A DNA stretch of 15,107 bases from Bin80 sp964503085 (lineage in GTDB: Bacteria > Bacteroidota > Rhodothermia > Rhodothermales > Bin80), in NCBI GenBank assembly GCA_964503085.1, contig CAZCYQ010000071.1:1-15107 (forward strand). Direction: 5' to 3'. Within the stretch, counting starts at the first letter, position 1, and every line of letters starts with the position of its first letter. The notes beneath the pieces are model-generated. The model ran no database searches. It had not been told where the DNA came from and saw only the letters and a program-made list of their open reading frames with translations. Shown piece by piece: positions 5,941-12,784 of the stretch. Position numbers and translations under genes: made by a program.

Positions 5941-8004
5941 TTATCCTTGCCAATCGTCCGCGACAATATCCCAATTGATCTCTCGTAGTTCTTCTCCCGT
6001 CCATACTTCCCAGAATTCAGGGTCGTCGGAGCGGGGCTGTTGCTCTGTAGGCAGTTCATTCATTCTTACGAGAACTGGCAGTTCAGCGGCCCAGCCAAGC
6101 AGAATCGCTGTCTGTGAAGGCAGCGAAGGAAGTTCGCGCAGCATCCCTCTAAGATTTTCCGGAACAAGACGGTGAACAATATCCTGGTCGCGGTCATTGC
6201 TGAGCCGATGGAGGAGAAATGTATTGCATTGAGAAAGAACCGTGCGAGAGAGTTCAGATGGCCGCTGAGATGACAATACTAAACCGAGTCCATACTTCCG
6301 GCCTTCGCGAGCGATTCGCTCGAATGCCTGACAGCATACGACTGCTGCATCCTGGTATTCAATATTTTCCCCGTATCGTTTTATGAATGTATGCGCCTCT
6401 TCCATTACAAGCACCGTGGGGAGTGCGACCCCTTCCAATTTGACGTACCGCTGATGTGCTTCAAAGATCATGCGGGCAATTACAGCAGTGACAACATGAA
6501 CAGCTTCAGATGGGACTAGAGACAGGTCGATTATTCTTACATGTTCACCATTGGCGCTATCACCTCCAATATACTCTTTCAGCCACTGTTCAAGCCCAAT
6601 GCAATACGTATTGTCAACTATGGCATTCAATCTTGGCTCTGACAAGAGTGTGCGTATACGAGCAATCAAGGAATCGAGGTTATGATTTTGACTTTCTTGG
6701 GTTGCCAGGAACTCTAGGTGGTCAGCCAAGGCTGCCCCACTGAACGGCAACGGAATATCTTCGTCGGGACCTTCGTTGTAAATTATGCCTCCAAGGCTCT
6801 CTATGGACTTTCGCAGAGATTCAATGATCGGATTGACTAAGCCCTCAGAGAAAGCGCGATAGTATTCTATGACTTGCCCGTTTTTTGTAAAGCTATTATA
6901 AGTCGCCTGTAGCGCTCCACTAACAGCATCCTCTACTTCCGTGAGGTGATTGTTCGGAAATTCGGCGACTTTTGTGTTCAAATCGTCTTCGATAGATTTC
7001 AACCGAAACCCAAACTTGCTTTCTTCTTCCCTTATTGCCCCGGAGCGTAGGTCCCGCTGAATAAAAATCAGGTTGGATGACAAGTACTTACGCAGGGCGA
7101 GTCGGCTTTCTTCGCCTGTCGAATCGGTGCCTACTGTACGGCCGGCCTTGACCTCTCTTAAGGCCCTTCTAAGCAAGGGACGCTGCACCCCTGGACTCGC
7201 CTGTGTGAAGGTACACCACTCGGCGCTGTTCCAGAACCAGAGCGGCACCTTGAGCGCGAATTCGTCATCATCAGGATCGACCTTGAATATCCTTGCCTGA
7301 ACGTTCGAAGGATCGTCACTGAAAGCTCGTGAATACTCCCCATTGGGGTCCAAGACGACGAATCGGGCATTGGGACGGCCCAAACAGTGCTCTCGTTGAG
7401 CCTGTTCAAGGCTCCAACGTATCAACCCGGCGACGGAACATGACTTACCGCTGCCTGTGTTTCCCAGAACAGCGAGATGGCGGCCAAACAGTCGGTTTGG
7501 ATCAACACTCACCTTTGCATTGCCAGCTAAAGGACTCGTGCCGATTGTGACACGTCCTAGATCGCTCCCACCTTCCACCACCGACCGCAGTTGGAAATCG
7601 GTCGGTAGCATGACCGGCGCTCCAATGGATGGCAAGGCATCGGAACCCCGTTGGAAAACGTATCGTCTAACCGACGTTTGCTTTCGGAGTGTACCTAGGG
7701 GATTGAGTCGCAGTCTTCGACGTGGAAGTGGCAGATTTACAAGGCCAGAGTTCTGAATCCCGCGCTTATCCGAGAAAGGTAACCGATCGATTGTTATCCA
7801 TTCGATCTGGCCAACCAAGAAACTACCATCAACCGGGATCAGGAGGTAATCGTTGACCCGCGGAAACGGCCGGGGGACACCGGCGTTTAGGGCATTGGAC
7901 TCGGGTGCTTCACCGATTAGTACAACCTCAATCTTGTCTGGAGCTACATAATCTACCGTTCCGATCTGTAAACTACCGGATAGTTCTAACGGAGTATGAC
8001 TCAT
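5941..8004 (-). CDS. herA: HerA-type hexameric ATPase/DNA translocase of a SIR2-HerA system
   Basis: The 687-residue protein has the HerA/FtsK plan: an N-terminal beta-barrel-like region (about 10-75, the HAS-barrel position), Walker A GNTGSGKS (181-188), the HerA-specific VVLDPNGEY (216-224), a long helical insert (about 300-460), Walker B VLVMEEAH (531-538) and REGRKYGLGLVLSSQRP (566-582) with the sensor and arginine region. HerA proteins form hexameric rings that move along DNA. The ATG at 8004 overlaps the SIR2 stop (ATGA), so the pair is translationally coupled. In described SIR2-HerA (Nezha-type) systems the ring binds SIR2 subunits into one large complex that destroys NAD during phage infection; the same is expected here. 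All core motifs are present. Confidence 0.93.
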   Translation of the reverse strand: MSHTPLELSGSLQIGTVDYVAPDKIEVVLIGEAPESNALNAGVPRPFPRVNDYLLIPVDGSFLVGQIEWITIDRLPFSDKRGIQNSGLVNLPLPRRRLRLNPLGTLRKQTSVRRYVFQRGSDALPSIGAPVMLPTDFQLRSVVEGGSDLGRVTIGTSPLAGNAKVSVDPNRLFGRHLAVLGNTGSGKSCSVAGLIRWSLEQAQREHCLGRPNARFVVLDPNGEYSRAFSDDPSNVQARIFKVDPDDDEFALKVPLWFWNSAEWCTFTQASPGVQRPLLRRALREVKAGRTVGTDSTGEESRLALRKYLSSNLIFIQRDLRSGAIREEESKFGFRLKSIEDDLNTKVAEFPNNHLTEVEDAVSGALQATYNSFTKNGQVIEYYRAFSEGLVNPIIESLRKSIESLGGIIYNEGPDEDIPLPFSGAALADHLEFLATQESQNHNLDSLIARIRTLLSEPRLNAIVDNTYCIGLEQWLKEYIGGDSANGEHVRIIDLSLVPSEAVHVVTAVIARMIFEAHQRYVKLEGVALPTVLVMEEAHTFIKRYGENIEYQDAAVVCCQAFERIAREGRKYGLGLVLSSQRPSELSRTVLSQCNTFLLHRLSNDRDQDIVHRLVPENLRGMLRELPSLPSQTAILLGWAAELPVLVRMNELPTEQQPRSDDPEFWEVWTGEELREINWDIVADDWQG

Positions 8005-9416
8005 TGTTCTACCTCTCCGTCATTCGCTTTTTCGTTTTCACTCCCGTTGCCTTCGCCCCTTATTATGCTCCATCTTGTTTGCAGCAACTCGGCCATGCGA
8101 ACAGTTGTGAGGTCGATTGCCGGCTTAGGCAGGTAGTATTTCACGATGGTTTTGAGATCGGCAAGATGGTCGCCTATCAATAGGCTGACTTGCGCGTGTC
8201 TTCCTAGTCTTTCGTACATCTCCATAATTCTGCGGAGAGGGTCATTGTAAGAGATTACAACCAGATGAGTCGATGGAATTGTTAGCATATCTTCAATCAC
8301 TCGGTTAATGTGCTCATCACCAAAACCATAACCATAGCAGACCAGTGTGCTGTTCGGGCGGCAGATCGCCGTGGCAAGGTCCCGGAACAGTTCGACATAA
8401 GGATAGGATGCAGTTTCCCGGTCTTTGGCTGCATTTGGATAGATCATGAGTTGTAATGCATTTGAACTTTCAAAACCGGGAGCGACCAGATAGGGTTCTG
8501 TGTCTGTTGCCCCGAACGGAAGGCCAATACGTTGAATTTGCCCATCGCGGTCAATCCAGTCAACAGACCCGTGCAGCTTCGTAAAGCGTGCCACACCTTC
8601 CAGATAGCGCGGTTCGCCACGGATGCCGGGGGGATTGTAATGCAAATCAACATCGAGTCGTGATGCGCGAAATACTGGCGCCAATGTTCCAATAAACCGG
8701 TCGATAAGATGGAGCCCCGCAACATCTGCGCCGGCTTCGATGTAGCGATCGTAGTTGGTTGTGAAAAGATGCAGGCGTTCTCGTGTACCTGAGCGACTGG
8801 CAAAACTCATCAGAAAGCTGACGAGGTACCTGAACGCCCTTTCGCGCTTTTCGGGCGATGCGGAGACTAGGTTGCGTTCTCCCTCCAAAACGGAGCTAGC
8901 GAAAGACCCAATAGCATTCGTCAATCCAGACCGTAAGGCCTGCACCATTTTCTGCTTGGGGGCATCATCCAGTTGCGTAGATATGAGTATTTCCAGCCCC
9001 CGGAGCAATTCTGAGGCCACACGGAACTCATCCTCGAAATTACCGCTTTGACGATTTGCGGCCTTTGCAATCCGCCTTGTTTCCATTTCAATCTCATCAT
9101 TGAAAGTATCTAGTCCTATAGGTTCCATTCCCCGAGGAGACCTACACGTTGCCATTCTGTGAATGGCATGAGTCAGACCCGAACCGGTCAGCAGCGATAA
9201 ATGATCTGATTGGACAAGCGCGGTCAACCACGGTTCTATCCGAGGCCGGAGTGTTTCCGGCCCAAAGGGATCGCTGTTCGTTGCCCAAGTGCACTCTGTG
9301 TCGTCGATCAACACGAAAGGCTTTGAGGGTTCTGACGAATCATGGCTTCGTGTTATGAAAACAGGAGCGTGGTCGTCACGAGTCTTGATAATTTGATAGT
9401 CTTGCGCAGACTCCAT
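8001..9416 (-). CDS. SIR2-family NADase of a SIR2-HerA defence system
   Basis: The 471-residue protein carries SIR2 Rossmann-fold motifs in order: LLTGSGLTHAI (75-85, variant of the NAD-binding GAGxS loop), LFTTNYDRYIE (217-227, the T-x-N-x-D motif), TKLHGSVDW (279-287, with the expected catalytic His282), and CYGYGFGDEHIN (360-371). The zinc-ribbon cysteines of deacetylating sirtuins are not evident, as in defence SIR2 proteins that hydrolyse NAD. About 60 extra residues precede the fold. ATG at 9416 has GGAG 7 bases upstream. A likely promoter lies at 9580-9608. The start of HerA overlaps its stop, forming a two-gene operon. Activity as an infection-triggered NADase is inferred from the family and the HerA partner. 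Confidence 0.92.
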   Translation of the reverse strand: MESAQDYQIIKTRDDHAPVFITRSHDSSEPSKPFVLIDDTECTWATNSDPFGPETLRPRIEPWLTALVQSDHLSLLTGSGLTHAIHRMATCRSPRGMEPIGLDTFNDEIEMETRRIAKAANRQSGNFEDEFRVASELLRGLEILISTQLDDAPKQKMVQALRSGLTNAIGSFASSVLEGERNLVSASPEKRERAFRYLVSFLMSFASRSGTRERLHLFTTNYDRYIEAGADVAGLHLIDRFIGTLAPVFRASRLDVDLHYNPPGIRGEPRYLEGVARFTKLHGSVDWIDRDGQIQRIGLPFGATDTEPYLVAPGFESSNALQLMIYPNAAKDRETASYPYVELFRDLATAICRPNSTLVCYGYGFGDEHINRVIEDMLTIPSTHLVVISYNDPLRRIMEMYERLGRHAQVSLLIGDHLADLKTIVKYYLPKPAIDLTTVRMAELLQTRWSIIRGEGNGSENEKANDGEVEQ

Positions 9417-9579
9417 ATGCGATCTCCACAGGTAATTTCCCCAATACCCGTTCCGTTCTTATGGCAGAAAAACGAGCCGGAATCTCTCGGGCTGCCGGGT
9501 CGCGTCCTGCCTTTCGTCATCGCCCTCTAGGGCTTGATAGTGTCGGATGCTCGCCCTTCACCCGTACGCTCAACATATC

Positions 9580-9608
9580 ATCTTATCATTTTCTACATCA
9601 TATTCCAA
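9580..9608 (-). promoter_or_regulatory. Candidate promoter for the SIR2-HerA operon
   Basis: On the minus strand TTGGAA (9608-9603) and TAAGAT (9585-9580) are 17 bases apart, each matching four of six consensus positions. The surrounding DNA is AT-rich. It would give a leader of roughly 155 bases before the SIR2 start. The KAP promoter has the same -35 and spacing. Confidence 0.4.
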
Positions 9609-9622
9609 AAAACTCTGCATAC

Positions 9623-9648
9623 ATTTGGAAACGAAATGCTTTCCAAAT
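9623..9648. promoter_or_regulatory. 9-bp inverted repeat, candidate operator upstream of SIR2
   Basis: ATTTGGAAA (9623-9631) and TTTCCAAAT (9640-9648) are exact inverted arms around 8 bases. The repeat lies 15 bases upstream of the candidate -35 of the SIR2 promoter. No T-run follows, so a protein-binding site is more likely than a terminator. The half-site plus GC (ATTTGGAAAGC on the minus strand) recurs over the -35 of the KAP promoter. Confidence 0.4.
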
Positions 9649-9791
9649 TCAAATCTACCCTTAATAGGGAAACAGGATCCGCTTACATTAACAGATGCCC
9701 TCTATATGGACCTCTCCACGCCGTCCTTACATCCCGCGCGCGATTTCCCCATCAGCCGCCTTCGCCGCGCTGAACAGTGGTCACCCCGTCA

Positions 9792-10018
9792 TTAGCGTTT
9801 ATGATGTGGACTTAACACCCCACTCCGAAACTTTTCCAACAACTCTTCCGCCTGCCGTTCCAAGGCGCGTATATCAGCCCGGTTCTCATGTGGCACACGC
9901 TGCGGCTTCTAGAAGTAGCGCGAGAGACTAATCTCACCGTCGGCTTAAACGCTGACGGGCAGCTACCAGTCTTACGCAAGTGCTTCAGATCACGGGCTTT
10001 GTAAGCGGAATAGGGGAC
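9792..10018 (-). pseudogene. Decayed hsdM 3' end between KAP and SIR2 genes
   Basis: The minus strand encodes a broken copy of the HsdM C-terminus. First comes AYKARDLKHLRKTG (compare AYKASEIKKLRES in intact HsdM); then, after an internal deletion and a frame change, PVSV-stop-ADGEISLSRYF-stop-KPQ and ADIRALERQAEELLEKFRSG. The intact gene has SVKVGYEISFTRYFYRPQ and ADIRALEAEAEGLL. Two in-frame stops (9947-9945 and 9911-9909) show it is dead. The leading VPYSAYK resembles an HsdS start and may be a short hsdS piece joined at a shared AYK codon run. It directly follows the KAP stop (10031-10029). Confidence 0.85.
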
Positions 10019-10028
10019 AGTACGGGTC

Positions 10029-11483
10029 CTATCTTCTGACAAAACTGTGGAGGTCAATTAACTCTGCGACGTAGTCAAGTACACGGCGTGGGGCATTCAA
10101 GTAACGCCCGGTTTGTGATTCTATCAGACCCATCAGTTCTGATGCCCTTGCGGAGTCTGCGCTCCGAGTCCTCTCTGACAAAAACTCGGGGTGGGTTAAC
10201 TCTGAATCAGTTTGGAGAAGCCGCAGTTGCTTCAAAGCTGATGATTCTCCGGAACCTTCAAGTCGTTTGAGCTCCGCAAAATATAGGCTGGCTTCCATTG
10301 TTCTAAGCGGAAAATCCAATTGGGAGTCTCCAGTTGGAATAGAGACTGCCTGGTCAATGTAGTCCATCACAGCGCTTGCACGACATTCACCTCGGATGAA
10401 CTGACGATACAAAGTTGGGTTCTTAAGATTCAAAGGGATTAGCAGACTGAGCAGTCCAGAATACATGTAATGCCGTTCTTCAATGTTCTTTCCAACAAAA
10501 GCAAGCAACCTCACACAGAAGTCTATGTCCCGCAGTGAAAGCCCTAAACTGCCGCAGAGCACGGGAAAACATCGTGCTAAACCGTAATAATCATCGCTGT
10601 GCAATCTGGTATTGGCATTCGTACTTAAGGTACGAAAGAACTCCTCAAAATGGAATCTGTCCATCAAGATCCTACAGAAACTCACCGAGTCCACTTCCGA
10701 AAGCGTAAACTCCCTGTCAAAGAATCGTCGCAGATAGACAGTAGTGTCGATTTCGCCGTAGATCGATTCGAGTGACTTGCAAAGTTCATCCCGATTGATG
10801 CCAAATACGATCACCATATTGGGAACGTCAAAGATATGCTTGATCCGCTCCAGGAGCTCAATGGCAAAGGTCGGACGGCATCTGTCAAGTTCGTCTATGA
10901 TGAAAACCAGCGGGCGTCCCGTCTCTTCTGCGACCGCGGCTGATAACCTCGTCAACTCCTCTTTCAAACAATCCTTGGTCTCTCGCTGGTCCAGATAGTC
11001 CTGGAGAAGGTCCCGGCCATCCTGTTCGCCCAGGTTCGCATCAAGGATCAGCCCGGTCTTTTTCTCAATCACCGATCTGACGTTCTTCGCGATCAACCGC
11101 ACCGCCAACTTTCCCGCCTGCAAGGCGATCTCCCTGAAGTTGCCATCTTCGAACTGGTGGGACAGTTGACCAATAATGGCAAGTAGCGGGTCGTCGCAAA
11201 AGTCGTCCTCCCACGCGTTGTAGTAAATGGCGCGGAAGCCCTCGTTTTCCAGATCCCTTTGCCAGCGCTTGAGCAAGAACGTCTTGCCAGTTCCCCACTG
11301 GCCGTCGATACTAATCACGAAGGGGTCACGCAGTTCCCGAATATAGTTTGTCAGCTTGGCAGCGATCTCCGCCCGGCCAAGCACATCATCTTGCCAGGGT
11401 TCATCTGGCGACACATCCGGTTCCAGCAATTTAAACTTCAACGCGTCCCGCTGATCTGTAGAATCTGTAGTTTCTTCGGTCAT
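10029..11483 (-). CDS. KAP-family P-loop NTPase
   Basis: From ATG at 11483 the protein has 484 residues. That start is chosen over the longer TTG frame (11531) because AGGTGA lies five bases before it. Motifs are those of the KAP NTPase family: Walker A GQWGTGKT (61-68), the family block YYNAWEDDFCDDPL (87-100), and Walker B PLVFIIDELDRCRP (191-204), followed by FGINRDEL (227-234). Many KAP proteins are membrane-anchored through segments inserted between the Walker motifs; none is evident here, so it is probably cytosolic. The C-terminal 200 residues are unrecognised and helical. PifA, which excludes phage T7, is a known KAP member, so defence is plausible but inferred. A good promoter lies at 11592-11620. 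Confidence 0.92.
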   Translation of the reverse strand: MTEETTDSTDQRDALKFKLLEPDVSPDEPWQDDVLGRAEIAAKLTNYIRELRDPFVISIDGQWGTGKTFLLKRWQRDLENEGFRAIYYNAWEDDFCDDPLLAIIGQLSHQFEDGNFREIALQAGKLAVRLIAKNVRSVIEKKTGLILDANLGEQDGRDLLQDYLDQRETKDCLKEELTRLSAAVAEETGRPLVFIIDELDRCRPTFAIELLERIKHIFDVPNMVIVFGINRDELCKSLESIYGEIDTTVYLRRFFDREFTLSEVDSVSFCRILMDRFHFEEFFRTLSTNANTRLHSDDYYGLARCFPVLCGSLGLSLRDIDFCVRLLAFVGKNIEERHYMYSGLLSLLIPLNLKNPTLYRQFIRGECRASAVMDYIDQAVSIPTGDSQLDFPLRTMEASLYFAELKRLEGSGESSALKQLRLLQTDSELTHPEFLSERTRSADSARASELMGLIESQTGRYLNAPRRVLDYVAELIDLHSFVRR

Positions 11484-11591
11484 AGTTGTCACCTGTAGAT
11501 AATCTCTGTCAGTAATGCTCCCGTCTCGCAATTAAGATTGAGAGCACCAATCACGCGTACTTCTCCGTCTCTCTACCGCACACAACAGACC

Positions 11592-11620
11592 AATATAGCA
11601 CATCCGTACAGGCTTTCCAA
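11592..11620 (-). promoter_or_regulatory. Candidate promoter for the KAP gene
   Basis: TTGGAA (11620-11615) and TATATT (11597-11592) are 17 bases apart on the minus strand, and the -10 has an upstream TG one base away (extended -10). This is the clearest sigma70-like promoter in the window. The predicted leader is about 100 bases. Confidence 0.5.
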
Positions 11621-11656
11621 ATATGCTGCACTCTTTTTTTGTGTTGAATGCGCGCT

Positions 11657-11722
11657 ATGTTAAAGGCTGCCGTTAATATGGCAGCAGATTCCGCCCATGT
11701 TAAAAGTTACCGTTAATATAGC
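11657..11722. repeat. Two iterated repeats 40 bp apart, resembling an insertion-sequence end
   Basis: Copy 1 (11657-11682) and copy 2 (11697-11722) both read ATGTTAAA, then a variable pentamer-like stretch, then CCGTTAATAT, with most other positions also matching. The first contains a perfect hairpin, GCTGCC and GGCAGC at 11666-11685. Regularly spaced copies of such TGTTAA/CGTTAA blocks resemble the multiple subterminal transposase sites of IS21-family ends. No transposase is present, so it would be a leftover end. The family assignment is from memory and tentative. Confidence 0.45.
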
Positions 11723-11857
11723 CGTTCCCGCGCGCGAAGTTCGCAACTGGCGATCCCCGCACAGCATGATAGTCGACCGTTATCAGGGTCATTCGAATAG
11801 TGGAATACGCTATCGACGTTCGGGGCCGAATCTATAACTTCCGGGGAAAGTGCCGCG

Positions 11858-12006
11858 CTACGAGGAAAATAAGAAACTGCTCACCTCGGCAAGACTCTGA
11901 TCAAAGGTCCTGATCTCGCGCACGCCCCGCCGCAGGCAACTCGCCAGATGGCATAGGTCTCGATCCTGCAAAACAGTATGCCTCTCAAGATTCCGCCGGA
12001 CCGTTT
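11858..12006 (-). pseudogene. C-terminal remnant of a PIN-domain toxin
   Basis: One minus-strand frame ending at TAG (11860-11858) reads RRNLERHTVLQDRDLCHL, then ASCLRRGVREIRTFDQSLAE. The RDLxHLAxCxRRGV and TFDxxLA pattern is that of the last helix and strand of VapC-like PIN ribonucleases, with the late acidic active-site residue in FD. The N-terminal two thirds, with the other acidic residues, are absent: upstream lies the start of the plus-strand gene. It is therefore a relic of a toxin-antitoxin module. Confidence 0.55.
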
Positions 12007-12048
12007 GACCTCCATGAAGCCGATATAGTCATGGTACAATAGGGGACA

Positions 12049-12492
12049 ATGAGCGAGGCGACTATCCGGAAATTGCTGGAGCTGCAGACCCTGTTCGATT
12101 CTTTCAACAAAGATGGATCGACGATGCAGCTTTCGGGCGGTGGCCATGATCCTGTTTCCCTAGGCATCGTGGACAGCTACACGGTAATGCAGGTGGACGG
12201 CAACCAGTTCTGGCTCCACTTCAAAATGCTGGGATACCATCACGGCTTTCAGCACGCCCACACTGTCAAGATCATCTCCTGGAACCAGGACGATACCTAT
12301 TTGCTCGACCTCATCGACGACCAGGACCGTCGGTTTCATATCGAGCTTATCTTCCCCGAACTCGAGGAGGACTTGGGTGGCGCCTGGCAAACCTGGCAAG
12401 CCTACAAGCGAGCGAACCGGAAACGGTTTGAGCGGATAGACGCCCAGATGCTGGAGGAACACGAGCGGATTGTGGAAACGTGGGACAAATGA
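12049..12492 (+). CDS. Unknown 147-aa protein
   Basis: This is the clearest gene on the plus strand. ATG at 12049 is preceded at three bases by AGGGG, and TGGTACAAT at 12032-12040 looks like an extended -10, though that would place the transcript start almost at the ATG. The product is soluble, mixed alpha/beta, with a central hydrophobic run around FWLHFKMLGYHHG and an acidic then highly charged helical C-terminus (FPELEEDLGG, KRANRKRFERIDAQMLEEHE). I recognise no family. It is convergent with hsdM and divergent from the PIN remnant and KAP gene, so it is not part of the hsd operon. Its ATGA-type overlap with a following short frame suggests a former two-gene unit. Confidence 0.7.
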   Translation: MSEATIRKLLELQTLFDSFNKDGSTMQLSGGGHDPVSLGIVDSYTVMQVDGNQFWLHFKMLGYHHGFQHAHTVKIISWNQDDTYLLDLIDDQDRRFHIELIFPELEEDLGGAWQTWQAYKRANRKRFERIDAQMLEEHERIVETWDK

Positions 12493-12555
12493 GTCTACGC
12501 TACAAGTCGAGTTTAAGCGCCGTAATCGAGCGCCGCATTTCGTTCAGATCTCTGT

Positions 12556-12726
12556 ATGGGTCCAGAGTCCGAGGCTTGGCCTGGACCTTACGGCGTCGCC
12601 TCCAAAGACGACTTTCTCATAATCTATTGGGGTCAAGAAATCATTACTGACATGCCCGATGTAGGCATTCGTATGGGCGATCAAACACGCCAACTGCTCG
12701 CATCACCATCACAGCCCATCTTCTGA
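12556..12726 (+). CDS. Possible 56-aa small ORF downstream of the 147-aa gene
   Basis: ATG at 12556 opens 56 codons ending in TGA (12724-12726). The composition is protein-like (KDDFLIIYWGQEIITDMPD, VGIRMGDQTRQLL). No good ribosome binding site is visible. A different frame starting at an ATG that overlaps the preceding stop (12489) runs through 12653 and is very basic. Reading the first part in that frame and the second in this one suggests a frameshifted gene, so this may be the intact end of a broken gene. Unrecognised. Confidence 0.3.
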   Translation: MGPESEAWPGPYGVASKDDFLIIYWGQEIITDMPDVGIRMGDQTRQLLASPSQPIF

Positions 12727-12784
12727 ATCCCGCACATCACAGTTCAGACAATGCCGCTCGGACAGTTGGCAACGGGCGAAACTC

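Larger units (their letters stand above)
9417..9791. other. Intergenic control region upstream of SIR2-HerA
   Basis: About 375 bases without a convincing gene. Overlapping plus-strand frames of 60-80 codons exist but lack ribosome binding sites and family features. An AT-rich core (about 9570-9680) holds the candidate promoter and a 9-bp inverted repeat. The part at 9700-9790 is GC-rich again and may be older sequence related to the neighbouring hsdM relic. Confidence 0.5.
11532..11857. other. Intergenic region between KAP gene and PIN remnant
   Basis: This holds the KAP promoter, the two IS-end-like iterated repeats (11657-11722), and about 130 bases (11723-11857) in which I see no gene or signal on either strand. 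Confidence 0.5.

Noticed and set aside
9534..9795. Overlapping plus-strand frames of 60-82 codons upstream of SIR2
   Set aside because: No ribosome binding sites, no family features, and they cross the likely promoter region of the SIR2-HerA operon.
11484..11531. TTG at 11531 as the KAP start
   Set aside because: The ATG at 11483 has an AGGTGA ribosome binding site at ideal spacing, while the TTG has none; the extra 16 residues carry no family sequence.
11532..11700. The two iterated repeats considered as a CRISPR array
   Set aside because: Only two imperfect copies with about 14 bases between them, and no cas genes; spacing and divergence do not fit CRISPR.
11881..12147. An 88-codon minus frame at the start of the plus-strand gene
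   Set aside because: It is a shadow frame; the meaningful sequence here is the PIN-like tail in the neighbouring frame, and the upper part is antisense to the 147-aa gene.
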